The notes under the pieces were generated by a model. The model was not told where the DNA came from, made no database searches, and saw only the letters and a program-made list of their open reading frames with translations. Made by a program: the position numbers and the translations under genes. A DNA stretch of 39,669 bases from CAZDYP01 sp964509505. Its GTDB lineage: Bacteria; Chloroflexota; Anaerolineae; JACRMK01. Where the stretch lies: positions 1 to 39,669 of the forward strand of contig CAZDYP010000021.1 in NCBI GenBank assembly GCA_964509505.1, in the 5' to 3' direction. Position 1 is the first letter of the stretch, and each line of letters begins with the position of its first letter. Below are positions 1 to 8,469 of the stretch, one piece after another.

Positions 1-20
1 ATATTTTCAAAACACTTTCT
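1..20. repeat. End of a dispersed repeat (second copy at 15980-15999)
   Basis: Bases 1-20 are the exact reverse complement of 15980-15999 and match the right arm at 16106-16122 with one mismatch. It looks like the end of an inverted-repeat element of which the rest lies outside the window. It sits just upstream of the first gene. Confidence 0.6.
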
Positions 21-49
21 TACAGAAATTCTTTTCAAGGACACTCATC

Positions 50-640
50 ATGAATCATTCATCTTACACCATCGCGGACTTCATCGCCGCCGCCAAACAA
101 ATTGTGCCACAAGATGGCAGCGATCCCGGTCCCGCGGCGCGCGCTGCGTTGGGCGAGCAGCTGCGTCGTCTCGCCGTCAATCCCGACATCCTCGCGGCGA
201 CAAGCGCTGACACGGGCGCGCGCCGACAAGGCACACATGGCATGGATATTCGCGGCGGCGAGATTCACAAAGAACCGAACGGCACATTGGCGTTGATGCT
301 CGCGCGCTTTCCACACGAAGCCGAGACGCCCGTGCATAATCATCACTCGTGGGGCGTTGTGTGCGTCGTCGCAGGGCGCGATCGCTATGTGTGTTGGAAG
401 CGTGTGGATGATGCTTCCCAAGAAGGACATGCCGAAGTCAAAGTGGCGTGGGAGAAAATCATGGGACCTGGCGAGGTTGCGCATTTCGGCGACACCCCTG
501 ACGACATTCACAGTCAGCAAGGCGTGGATGCGCCCGTGTGGGAGCTCGTCTTCTTTGGGCGCGACCCCAACGTGAAGCCGCGCCTCTACTTCGACCCTGT
601 CGCGCAGACCGTGCATAGCGCACCCTCACGCGCTCGCTAA
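50..640 (+). CDS. Cysteine dioxygenase-like cupin protein
   Basis: A 196-residue protein of the cupin / cysteine dioxygenase type I superfamily. Such enzymes use mononuclear Fe(II) and O2 to oxidise the thiol of cysteine or of 3-mercaptopropionate. The metal-binding HxH lies in 'PVHNHHSWGVV' at about residues 96-106, and a third histidine candidate is in 'DDIHSQQG' near residue 155. The Cys after 'GVV' sits where CDO enzymes carry Cys instead of the cupin Glu. A ribosome binding site (AAGGAC) lies 9 bases before the ATG. Length matches the family (about 180-200 residues). Substrate cannot be told from sequence; a thiol dioxygenase role is inferred. The gene stands alone, followed by an inverted repeat and then the DUF62 gene on the same strand. 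Confidence 0.75.
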   Translation: MNHSSYTIADFIAAAKQIVPQDGSDPGPAARAALGEQLRRLAVNPDILAATSADTGARRQGTHGMDIRGGEIHKEPNGTLALMLARFPHEAETPVHNHHSWGVVCVVAGRDRYVCWKRVDDASQEGHAEVKVAWEKIMGPGEVAHFGDTPDDIHSQQGVDAPVWELVFFGRDPNVKPRLYFDPVAQTVHSAPSRAR

Positions 641-649
641 ATTGTGTTC

Positions 650-727
650 AACACAAGGCGCTAAGAAAGCGCAAAGAATACAAAGAAAATCTTCGCGCTG
701 GTTGCGCTTTCTTTGCGTCTTCGTGTT
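650..727. repeat. Imperfect inverted repeat, purine-rich arms
   Basis: Arms of about 25 bp (650-674 and 702-727) are near-complementary and built on a GCGCAAAGAAAGCGCAA-like core. Same general style as the elements at 7196-7351 and 12761-12828. It could form a hairpin downstream of the cupin gene and may help end transcription, though no T-tract follows. Confidence 0.6.
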
Positions 728-738
728 TATCTGAGCTA

Positions 739-1677
739 ATGAGCATCATCACTTTAACGACCGACTTCGGCAGTGACGATCACTACGTCGCTGCGATGAA
801 AGGCGTCATCCTTAGCATCAATCCCAATGCGACCATCGTGGACATCACGCACACGATTCCGCCGCAAGACATTCGCGCGGGCGCATGGGCGTTGCTGAAC
901 GCCGCGCCGTACTTTCCAGTTGGCACGGTGCATGTGTGTGTCGTTGACCCCGGCGTGGGCAGCGAACGCAGACCGATTGCGCTGGAATTAGATTGCTTTG
1001 TCGGCAATCATGGGTATAGGCTGCTCGTCAGTCCGATTGGAGCGCAAATTTTTACACCGTCGCCCAGCTCAGCGAAAGCAACGCAATTCTTTGTCGGACC
1101 TGATAATGGCGTGTTGTGTGTTGGCAATACAGGAACAACAGAAAGCAGTCGGCGCTTACCACTCAATACAGTCAACACGCCTGATGCTAACCCGCTGACG
1201 CCGAGCCGCCAACAAGGCGCAGTCCATCTCACCAATTCCAAATACTGGCGACATGCAGTGAGTCGCACCTTTCACGGCCGCGACATCTTCGCGCCTGTCG
1301 CAGCGCATCTTTCGTTGGGTGTGCCCTTGCGCGAGTTGGGCGAGCCTTTGCGCGACATCACCGTATTGACTTGGCACACCGCACAAGACAAAGGTGATTT
1401 GCTCGTCGGCGAAATCGTCCACATTGATCGCTTTGGCAATTGCATCACCAATATCTACGAGTGGCGTGTGGCAGATGGACGACCGCGCGTTGAGATTGGC
1501 GACACGGTAATTGAGGGTATATGCAAGACGTATGCAGAGGCGGAACATGGGGCGTTGCTCGCGCTTGTCGGCAGCAGCGGCTACTTGGAGCTGGCCGTGC
1601 GCGATGGCAACGCGGCAGAGCGGCTGGGGGTGAAGGTGGGGGATGAGGTGAGGGTAAGGACAAACAACCAGGGTTAA
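739..1677 (+). CDS. SAM hydroxide adenosyltransferase (DUF62, chlorinase/fluorinase family)
   Basis: Starts 'MSIITLTTDFGSDDHYV', the N-terminal signature of the DUF62 family. Members hydrolyse S-adenosylmethionine to adenosine and methionine. The family's Asp-Arg-His set is represented by the Asp of 'TTDFGSDD', the Arg of 'DPGVGSERRP' and the His of 'TFHGRDIFAP'; 'FVGPDNGVL' is also conserved. The C-terminal beta domain ('GEIVHIDRFGNCITN') is present. At 312 residues it is longer than the usual 260-280. Two non-canonical stretches account for this, one between 'RRPIALE' and 'FVGPDNG' and one between 'PDNGVL' and 'AVHLTN'. No strong Shine-Dalgarno is visible. Its TAA stop shares the four bases TTAA (1674-1677) with the stop of the convergent ATPase gene. 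Confidence 0.85.
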   Translation: MSIITLTTDFGSDDHYVAAMKGVILSINPNATIVDITHTIPPQDIRAGAWALLNAAPYFPVGTVHVCVVDPGVGSERRPIALELDCFVGNHGYRLLVSPIGAQIFTPSPSSAKATQFFVGPDNGVLCVGNTGTTESSRRLPLNTVNTPDANPLTPSRQQGAVHLTNSKYWRHAVSRTFHGRDIFAPVAAHLSLGVPLRELGEPLRDITVLTWHTAQDKGDLLVGEIVHIDRFGNCITNIYEWRVADGRPRVEIGDTVIEGICKTYAEAEHGALLALVGSSGYLELAVRDGNAAERLGVKVGDEVRVRTNNQG

Positions 1678-3215
1678 CCTGCATCAGGTAACAATTGAGC
1701 CAAGATACTATCCCATTGTTTGAGTGCGCGGTAGGTGTGTTCGCGAGTAGCCGTGGTATGAGTCATCGCCGAGGCTCCGCCATACGCACTCGCGACAATT
1801 TGAGCGAGCTGCTCCCAGCTGGTTTCTAACAACGCGAAATCACTGACGATCTCTTTGGCGCGGTCAGATTGCTGATACAAGCGCCGCACCGCATAGCGCA
1901 CCCGCTGGCGACGTGTCGGACGCTTTTGATCGGGTTCTAGTCGAAAGCCGGGCTCAGCCTGCACTTGTTCGTCGGGAGCGATTTTATCTAGCAAGAGGGT
2001 TAAGGTATCTCGCATCTCGCCTACAGCGCCCGAATAGTTTGGTAAATCGGCCTGATAGATCTTCCATGCACTGAGATATTTGTCAGCCAGCTCTACGCCC
2101 ATTTTGCCCAAACGCTGATAAAGAATCGAATCGTGCATCGCTGATTCAGTCAGCGTTCCATACACTCGATACCAACGGCGGAACATCTCGCCTGAATATC
2201 GAAATGTCATACCCTCATCTTCCGAAGCGATCAAGCCCACGTGCTGCAAAATTTCAAGCGCATCGTGAGTCTCATCAATACCAAATTCACGGATTAGTGC
2301 GCGTAAGGGTGACAGGCTACCATCATCAGGCAAACGTGCGTATATGCGCTGTGCAGTAGAAGTACAATAGCGTCCCCACCACTCATTGAATTGCCAACTG
2401 CGTTCACGCTCGAATTTGGCTATAGCGTATTCAAGCGATTGTGCAGCAAACTCGGGTGCAGACGCACAAACTTGTTGCATCACATATTGCAATAACATTG
2501 GGTGTCCGCCTGTTTCCGCATAAGTATGTTGCAGAAAATCATCAGGCCATTGGTGGTCAATCGGCTCCTGCATGAGCGCGCAAGCATCGTCGTATTCTAA
2601 GACACGCAGGCTTCGCCACTCCAAAATATCTCTCAGAGGCGAGGATATGTCGCGCCGCAAAGCATCCATATCGCGTGCTCCAGCAAATACCGCCGTAAAA
2701 TACTCGCTTAAGTTAGGTGTATGACCTAGTAATGCGCGCCAGTAATTAAAGAAGCTTTCACTCCAATCACAGGCGACGATCGGCTCGATTTCATCAAAGA
2801 TAACGATAATACGCGCACGCTCCGGCAAGTTTAGAAAAACAGGTTGGACAATTTCTTTGAAGGCAGCGAAATCAAGTTCGTTATCTGTGCGGAGCGTTTG
2901 ATTGGGCAAAGCACGTTGTAGCTCTACCAAAATAGAGCCCCACACTTCATTCGCCATGAGCGGGCGTGGCAATGATACCCCATCTATGTAAATGGGAATA
3001 ACTAAAAGCCCACCACTCTGCCATTGTTCAAATCCAGCTCTCAATTCATTGGCAAGGCGTTGTAGTAATGTCGTTTTACCCATCCGGCGCCCGCCAGCAA
3101 TACCCAATGATGTGCGTGGGTTGTTTGGCAAACCACTCAGCAGATCACTTAGTAGCACATCTCGTCCATAACACAATGCGGGATTGACCGCATTCCAAGC
3201 GTATGGATTCCTCAT
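1674..3215 (-). CDS. STAND-type ATPase with winged-helix and helical C-terminal region
   Basis: A 513-residue P-loop NTPase. Walker A is 'GGRRMGKT' at about residues 41-48 and Walker B 'IIVIFDEIEP' at about 136-145. An 'ETGGHPMLLQ' motif near residue 234, typical of archaeal-type/STAND ATPases, is followed by a winged-helix-like segment (about 290-350) and an all-helical, basic C-terminal 150 residues that I do not recognise. I chose the ATG at 3215, which overlaps the TGA of the upstream 930-residue gene as ATGA and has GGAG 9-12 bases upstream; an in-frame start at 3245 would add 10 residues. The tight overlap implies translational coupling and a joint function. STAND ATPases often act as signal-triggered switches in immunity or regulation. 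No nuclease or other effector domain is recognisable, so the function is unknown. Confidence 0.8.
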   Translation of the reverse strand: MRNPYAWNAVNPALCYGRDVLLSDLLSGLPNNPRTSLGIAGGRRMGKTTLLQRLANELRAGFEQWQSGGLLVIPIYIDGVSLPRPLMANEVWGSILVELQRALPNQTLRTDNELDFAAFKEIVQPVFLNLPERARIIVIFDEIEPIVACDWSESFFNYWRALLGHTPNLSEYFTAVFAGARDMDALRRDISSPLRDILEWRSLRVLEYDDACALMQEPIDHQWPDDFLQHTYAETGGHPMLLQYVMQQVCASAPEFAAQSLEYAIAKFERERSWQFNEWWGRYCTSTAQRIYARLPDDGSLSPLRALIREFGIDETHDALEILQHVGLIASEDEGMTFRYSGEMFRRWYRVYGTLTESAMHDSILYQRLGKMGVELADKYLSAWKIYQADLPNYSGAVGEMRDTLTLLLDKIAPDEQVQAEPGFRLEPDQKRPTRRQRVRYAVRRLYQQSDRAKEIVSDFALLETSWEQLAQIVASAYGGASAMTHTTATREHTYRALKQWDSILAQLLPDAG

Positions 3216-6004
3216 TCCTTCACTCCAGCGCGTCGCCATAGCCAACGACGCAACAGATTCAAAGTCATACGATATTCAGAGTCTTCCACCTTGATCAATT
3301 GGTATCCCAGCAGATGGCGTAACGATTCGTCAGCCATTTCAGGAGAAGTTTCATCCAAGGCAATTTGCTGCAAAAATTTTTCTTCATCAGGGAAGTTAAT
3401 CCGCAACAGCTCTGTGATTTGCTCCAACTTATCGCTTTCATCGCGAATGAATGGCCCAATCTGAGCTTGAACCATATCCGCGCTCACATTCAGGGGGCGC
3501 GCCATATTTTGTTTGACGATTCGACTACACAGGGAACGTGTGAGAAACGGATGGCCTCCTGTTTCTGTGAAAACAGCTTGAATTGCCTCGTCTGTCCAAT
3601 AGACGCTCATCCCTTTGCCCAGCGTGCGAATCATCTCCACACATTCGTTCTGTGTAAGAGGGGGCAAAAACATGGGCTTGTATAGCGCGAACACAGGATT
3701 TTCGCGTCCTTCCCAATAACCACGCTCACTAATCGCTGCGTTGGCCGCTACGACAATGCTGGATAATGAATTCCGATAACGCTCGGTTTGCGCCACCCCA
3801 CGCAACAGCCCAAAAAATTCGATATACCCCGCGATGCCCGGTTGTCCGGCAATGGGCAAAATGCGTTCGAGTTCGTCCAACACAATGATCAAACGCTTAA
3901 TGCCGGCGATTTTGCCCGCTGTGAGCATGTCAAGAAATGTTCGCAGATCCTCGGCAAACAACAACGCGGCACGCTCTCCTCCATCGGGCAAGTCACTGAA
4001 ACGCTCCAGTTTGCCCAATCGCAGCAAATCGGCTGCCTCTCTATGCTGCTCACGCAAGCGAATATAAAGGTCACGTTCCAATTCCCAGTACAGCGGATTA
4101 CAATTTTTAATGGTGAGCGCAGCGCTCGCCTGCAAATCTACATAGGCTACAGCTTCACTGCGCAATTTCTCGTCACGCAGTTGGTAAATCAGCGAGGTTT
4201 TACCCATTTTACGCAAGCCATAGATGCCTAAAAAATTGCCGTGTAGGACTTCATCGGTCAATTGGAGCAACAATTTTTCACGACCGAAAAAGCGACGCCC
4301 CGCGACAGGCATCGTGGCGTCATAAAGATTACGCAGTCCCAGATATTGTCCGAGCAAATCTCGCAGAGTCGCAAGGGGAGGTTGATCGCTTCGAAGGATG
4401 GCATCATCGAGTGGGACAATGGCTTCGTAGTTCTCAGCGAGCATAGCCATCACTTGGTCGCGCACCGCATCGCTGTTCGGGATGGCCATGAATGCAACGC
4501 TAGAATTTACCACCACCGCTCGATCTTGTAAGCCTAACACACCTTGTGGACCCAGCCCGCGTAGAAATTTTCCTAGATCGCGAATGTCAATCTGGGCAGG
4601 TGCTCGTTGGAAACAGCGTACTAGAAATGCGCCGCCTAACCCAAAGGATTCATTCAGCTCTTGGCTATCAGTTTCTGCAACAATGTCGGTGATATAGTGC
4701 GGCAAGTCACGGCGGCCTGCAATCCCAACGCGCATACCAGCATCGCGGAAAAATTCGTAGGCTTTGTTTGCGCGTGGGCTGCGTTGTAGAGCTCGAAATC
4801 GCTGGTATTGATGATCGGCTTTGTATAGCTTGCCTCGCTTTTCTAACCAATTGAATATTTCCCCCGCCTCACGGAAACTAGCCTCCGTGCCTATTTGAAC
4901 GAGGGTCTGTGCTAAACCACGCCGAATTTGCACGTCATTAGGGAAACGAGCCAGACCCTCGCGGAAAATTTTTTCAGCACTTGCATAATCTCGCGCACGC
5001 CGTTCCATCTGTCCGTACATCTCATAGAAACCGGCATAATCGGGGAATTTTGCAATGGCCTCTTGAATGATACGCCGTGCTTCATGGCGTGATCTATCCT
5101 TTTCCACGGAGAAAAAGGCTGCATGGATTTCGGGACTAGCACCCGCCTCAATCGCTTGCTTAAACAACTTGCGCGCTTCCTCAATTCGCCCCTCAGTGCG
5201 AGCAATTGCCGCTTTCTGATATAAGGCTTGAGCTTTGGCGGAGCCCTTGGTATTAACCGACGAGGTACTTAAAGAGCGATAATGAATCGGAACCGAGGAA
5301 GCGATAGGAGCAGGTACTTGTTCAGATGTGACGACGGGGGAAGGGGGAGAAACCGACAAAGCCGAGGCAGCTTGGGTATTATCGCCCTGCTTGGGTGTTG
5401 GAGTTGGTTGCGTAGAGGCTTTTGGTAAAACGCGAATGTTGCGCGCTTCCAATTTGCCCTTAGGTAATTGTTGAAGATCAAACTCAACAGTGTAGCCAGG
5501 AAAAGGTTTGGGCCATGGAGTCGCAAAGTGAACGGAGCGCAGCTGCACGGCGCGACCATCGGGCAAGCGCGCAAACCCTTCCATGTTCTCAAAGTTGTAG
5601 CTCAACACTTGAGCACGCACGCGCCCGAAATTCGCTAGTGGAGTAGGGGCAATTATAGCTGGCTTTGTGGGCGATGGTGCAGCTTGCACAGAGACATCAT
5701 TTTTCGGGGGAGCGGCCTTGACTACACTTACCTCAACAGGTTGTGTTACAACCACTGGGGATACAACGGTCTCCGTTTGCAAAGCCGCCTTATTCAAAGA
5801 TTGGGAAGCTGCATCAGAGGAATGGGCGCTGCTAGGCGCATGTAATAACCGCTCCAATGCCTCGCGGCTGATACGCCATTTGCCCGCCAGCTTCGTGCCG
5901 GGCAATTTGCCACTTTCCAGCTCTGCGCGTAATTCCTCAATGCCCAATTGCAAATAGTCCGCTGCTTGTTCAAGTGTGAGAACAGAAAGGGACAAGATAA
6001 TCAA
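3212..6004 (-). CDS. HTH + cold-shock-like + TPR + STAND ATPase protein
   Basis: A 930-residue multidomain protein. Residues 8-55 form an excisionase/MerR-type helix-turn-helix ('LTLEQAADYLQL ... GKWRISREALERLL'). Residues 56-125 are a low-complexity linker. Residues 126-195 resemble a cold-shock/OB-type domain ('VLSYNFENMEGFARL', 'GYTVEFDLQQ'). A second linker leads to TPR-like helices at about 257-395. Residues 400-560 are an unrecognised domain. A STAND ATPase follows 'FFGREKLL', with Walker A 'GLRKMGKTS' (596-604), Walker B 'RLIIVLDELERIL' (704-716) and 'ETGGHPFLTR' (814-823). The start is a TTG with AAGG 5 bases upstream, inside a 9-bp inverted repeat. It overlaps the next STAND gene by 4 bases. 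A DNA- or RNA-sensing NTPase switch is my inference; no characterised homologue is recognised. Confidence 0.8.
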   Translation of the reverse strand: MIILSLSVLTLEQAADYLQLGIEELRAELESGKLPGTKLAGKWRISREALERLLHAPSSAHSSDAASQSLNKAALQTETVVSPVVVTQPVEVSVVKAAPPKNDVSVQAAPSPTKPAIIAPTPLANFGRVRAQVLSYNFENMEGFARLPDGRAVQLRSVHFATPWPKPFPGYTVEFDLQQLPKGKLEARNIRVLPKASTQPTPTPKQGDNTQAASALSVSPPSPVVTSEQVPAPIASSVPIHYRSLSTSSVNTKGSAKAQALYQKAAIARTEGRIEEARKLFKQAIEAGASPEIHAAFFSVEKDRSRHEARRIIQEAIAKFPDYAGFYEMYGQMERRARDYASAEKIFREGLARFPNDVQIRRGLAQTLVQIGTEASFREAGEIFNWLEKRGKLYKADHQYQRFRALQRSPRANKAYEFFRDAGMRVGIAGRRDLPHYITDIVAETDSQELNESFGLGGAFLVRCFQRAPAQIDIRDLGKFLRGLGPQGVLGLQDRAVVVNSSVAFMAIPNSDAVRDQVMAMLAENYEAIVPLDDAILRSDQPPLATLRDLLGQYLGLRNLYDATMPVAGRRFFGREKLLLQLTDEVLHGNFLGIYGLRKMGKTSLIYQLRDEKLRSEAVAYVDLQASAALTIKNCNPLYWELERDLYIRLREQHREAADLLRLGKLERFSDLPDGGERAALLFAEDLRTFLDMLTAGKIAGIKRLIIVLDELERILPIAGQPGIAGYIEFFGLLRGVAQTERYRNSLSSIVVAANAAISERGYWEGRENPVFALYKPMFLPPLTQNECVEMIRTLGKGMSVYWTDEAIQAVFTETGGHPFLTRSLCSRIVKQNMARPLNVSADMVQAQIGPFIRDESDKLEQITELLRINFPDEEKFLQQIALDETSPEMADESLRHLLGYQLIKVEDSEYRMTLNLLRRWLWRRAGVKE

Positions 6005-6018
6005 GTTACCTTGTCCCT
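5988..6018. promoter_or_regulatory. Inverted repeat over the ribosome binding site and TTG start of the 930-aa gene
   Basis: Perfect 9-bp arms AGGGACAAG (5988-5996) and CTTGTCCCT (6010-6018) flank a 13-base spacer. On the minus strand the AAGG ribosome binding site falls partly in one arm and the TTG start in the loop. It could be an operator, perhaps for the gene's own N-terminal HTH, or an RNA hairpin limiting translation. Both roles are inferred. Confidence 0.5.
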
Positions 6019-6032
6019 CATCTATCTAAATC

Positions 6033-6186
6033 AACGTGAATTCGGGATAAGCCACCGCGAAGGCCATGCGCGCGCAACGCAGCGCCCAGCCGACCTCCGT
6101 CGGCTGGAACTGAACCCGCGCAGGCGGGTTTCGCAGTGAGTCGGCGTGATGTTCAATCGCCCGCAACCTTATCCTGCATTGACGTT
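6033..6186. mobile_element. MITE-like element, 154 bp, 19-bp TIRs, 5-bp target duplication
   Basis: Terminal inverted repeats AACGTGAATTCGGGATAAG (6033-6051) and its imperfect complement (6168-6186) match at 16 of 19 positions. The element is flanked by the direct repeat AAATC (6028-6032 and 6187-6191), which fits a target-site duplication. The interior holds two further hairpins, one built on CAGCCGAC/GTCGGCTG and one on AACCCGC/GCGGGTT, and no open reading frame, so any movement would need a transposase elsewhere. It lies directly upstream of the STAND operon and downstream of ilvE, so it may alter expression of the operon. Confidence 0.65.
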
Positions 6187-6205
6187 AAATCAATTCGACG
6201 CAAGG

Positions 6206-7171
6206 CTACACATTGACCTGCGCTCGCTCCAACTTCGGCATCACCGTGCCTTGCTCTGCATACACGGGCGTACACCAGTGCAGGTATTTCGGCATGCCGC
6301 CGCGCACGACCGTTGCGTATAAATCGCGCATGCGTTTGGTGATGGGACCAAGCTTGCCATTGCCGATGGGACGGCGGTCCACCTCAGCAATCGCCACAAC
6401 CTCGACGCCCGTGCCGCAGAAGAACATTTCCTCCACATTGTACAACTCGGTGCGGTCAATTGGACGCTCTACGCTCTCGAGACCCAGCTCTTGCGTGAGC
6501 AAGGTCTTCACGACGTTGCGTGTGATGCCTTCGAGGATGTTGTCGGTGACGGGCGGCGTGATGGCTTTGCCATCTTTGATGATCCAGATGTTCTCCGCGC
6601 TGCCTTCCGAGACGTGCCCATCGTGCGTCAACACAATCGCTTCGTCGTAGCCGTTCAACTCCGCTTCGGTCTTGATGAACGCCGAGTTGATGTACGCGCC
6701 CGTGATCTTCGCGCGCGCGGGAATCATGTTGTCGTCAATGCGTCGCCACGACGAGGTGCCAACTTTTGCGCCTTCGTCGTTCTCGACGTATTTGCCGAGC
6801 GGGGTGGTAAACATGGCGAACTCGTCTTGTAAACCATGCAAACGCACGCCGATGATTTCCGACGCTTTGTACGCGAGCGGACGAATGTAGGTGCTATCAC
6901 GATAGCCTTCCTTGCGGAGCAGCTCAATCGTGAGATCGCACAAGTCGTCCACGCTGTAGGGCAGCTTAATCATCAGCGTCTTGCACGATTGCAGGAACCG
7001 CTTATAGTGCGCCTGCAACTGGAAGACGTAGAGCTGCTCGCGCTCCGCATTCCAATACGCGCGAATCCCCTCGAAGCAACCTGTGCCATAGTTGAGCGCA
7101 TGGGTCATAATGCTGACCTTCGCCTCACCGAGAGGCACAATTTGTCCCTTGAAAAAAGCATACTGTGGCAT
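6206..7171 (-). CDS. ilvE: Branched-chain amino acid aminotransferase
   Basis: A 321-residue fold-type IV PLP aminotransferase that interconverts Leu, Ile and Val with their 2-oxo acids using glutamate/2-oxoglutarate. Evidence: 'MPQYAFFKGQIVPLGEAKVS' at the N terminus, 'LNYGTGCFEGIRAYWN', the PLP-lysine segment 'PARAKITGAYINSAFIKTEA' (Lys of 'ARAK'), and 'HVSEGSAENIWIIKDG'. The ATG at 7171 has a strong AGGAGATG site upstream; an in-frame start at 7267 would add 32 residues running through a repeat and is rejected. Length is close to the usual 300-310. Cytoplasmic. The gene stands alone, bracketed by repeats, with no ilv or leu neighbours. Confidence 0.93.
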   Translation of the reverse strand: MPQYAFFKGQIVPLGEAKVSIMTHALNYGTGCFEGIRAYWNAEREQLYVFQLQAHYKRFLQSCKTLMIKLPYSVDDLCDLTIELLRKEGYRDSTYIRPLAYKASEIIGVRLHGLQDEFAMFTTPLGKYVENDEGAKVGTSSWRRIDDNMIPARAKITGAYINSAFIKTEAELNGYDEAIVLTHDGHVSEGSAENIWIIKDGKAITPPVTDNILEGITRNVVKTLLTQELGLESVERPIDRTELYNVEEMFFCGTGVEVVAIAEVDRRPIGNGKLGPITKRMRDLYATVVRGGMPKYLHWCTPVYAEQGTVMPKLERAQVNV

Positions 7172-7195
7172 TTGGTCATCTCCTGAATTAAGTTG

Positions 7196-7351
7196 CACCA
7201 CAGAGGCGCAGAGGACACAGAGGTTTCTAGAGTAGTTTCCTGTTTGATTTACGACACGGCATCGCACAGACTTCCGAAGTCTTGCATCTGTAAACCAAGC
7301 TAGAATTGGCTCTAATTAATTTTTCTCTGTGTTCTCTGTGTCTCTGTGGTG
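7196..7351. repeat. CACAGAG-type inverted repeat between ilvE and holA
   Basis: The 7172-7445 spacer holds 27-bp arms at 7196-7222 and 7325-7351 that match as inverted repeats at 24 of 27 positions and are made of CACAGAG-like units. About 100 bases separate them. The arms could pair as a long hairpin. I see no gene in the spacer. Confidence 0.65.
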
Positions 7352-7445
7352 AAAATACATGCGTTAAAATTCCGCTAACCTTGCGTTATTATGGCACAAA
7401 CTGCCGCACATACAAGCGCCAATTTGCGTTCGCGTTGCAGACCAC

Positions 7446-8444
7446 TTACGCCGTTCCGCCGCGCGCCGCGACCTCCGCAATCAACATATCCACCGCTAAC
7501 ACTGCGTCTAGTTGCCCTGTCTTGATGCTTTGGTCGGTCTCTAACAAGCGCCAATAAATGTGTTCGAGTTGTGGGATGGTGAACTGTCGCGCTTGCGCGA
7601 TCATCTTGTCCACGACGAAGCGCGGCGACGCCAAGGCCTTCATCATGTCGGGCATGGTCGCGCGTTGCTCCGTCAAATCTTTCGCTTGCAGCAACAAACG
7701 AAACTGCCGCGTGATCATAAACAACAAGCGCGGCGCCGGTTCGCCCTCGTCAACCAACGCGTGAAATTGCTCGATGGCTTTGCGCCCATTGCGTTGCCCC
7801 AACGCATCCACCATGGCAAACACATCCACCGTGCGCGTCGCATGAACGAGCAGCTGCACGTCGGCGCGCGTGATGGCGCGCTTGCCCGCATACGTCACGA
7901 GCTTCTCCAACTCTTGGTCAAGCAAACGCAAGTCTGGTTCGCCTGTCGCCACCAACGCTTCAATCGCATCAGGTGAGAGAGAGCCGCCTTTGCGCCTAGC
8001 GCGCTCCGTCAACCACTTCCGCAAATCCATTTCGCCGAGACGCGCAAACAAGCGCACGCTGGCGAGTTGCTTGTTGGCCTGCGTGGCGCGCAGGATGGGA
8101 TGGTCGTCGTCGAGTGTGCCTTCTTCGCTGAACACCAACAGCGACGAGGGGGCAAGCGTGGGTAGAAACGTGACGAGTCCTTCAACAAATTCTTTGTTCG
8201 CCTTGCCCGCGCCCTTGCCCTTCGCGCTCGCCAAGCGTGTTAGCAGGCCCTCCACAATCGTCAAGCGTTGTTCGCCGAGAAACGGCAACGCATTCGCCGC
8301 GGTGATAAGCTCGGGCAACGTCACCTTGCGCCCATCGAGCAATGTCGTGTTCATGCCCGTTCCATCACCTGCTTGCGCGCGCAATTCAAGCAGCGCTTCG
8401 GCGCGCAAAAATTCTTCAGGACCATGGAAGATGTAGGTCGTCAT
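7446..8444 (-). CDS. holA: DNA polymerase III subunit delta
   Basis: A 332-residue clamp-loader delta subunit, which opens the beta sliding clamp during replication. Signature 'MTTYIFHGPEEFLRAEALLEL', the AAA+-like segment with 'LPFLGEQRLTIVEGLL', the central 'LRKWLTERARRKGGSLSPDAIEAL' type of region, and the C-terminal collar helix 'LEHIYWRLLETDQSIKTGQLD' are all typical. Length fits the family (about 330-345). As expected for delta, there is no intact Walker A. The rlmI-like gene ends only 25 bases upstream, so the two may be co-transcribed. No other replication gene is nearby. Confidence 0.9.
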   Translation of the reverse strand: MTTYIFHGPEEFLRAEALLELRAQAGDGTGMNTTLLDGRKVTLPELITAANALPFLGEQRLTIVEGLLTRLASAKGKGAGKANKEFVEGLVTFLPTLAPSSLLVFSEEGTLDDDHPILRATQANKQLASVRLFARLGEMDLRKWLTERARRKGGSLSPDAIEALVATGEPDLRLLDQELEKLVTYAGKRAITRADVQLLVHATRTVDVFAMVDALGQRNGRKAIEQFHALVDEGEPAPRLLFMITRQFRLLLQAKDLTEQRATMPDMMKALASPRFVVDKMIAQARQFTIPQLEHIYWRLLETDQSIKTGQLDAVLAVDMLIAEVAARGGTA

Positions 8445-8469
8445 GGGGTGTTAATCACTCGTCATGGCG

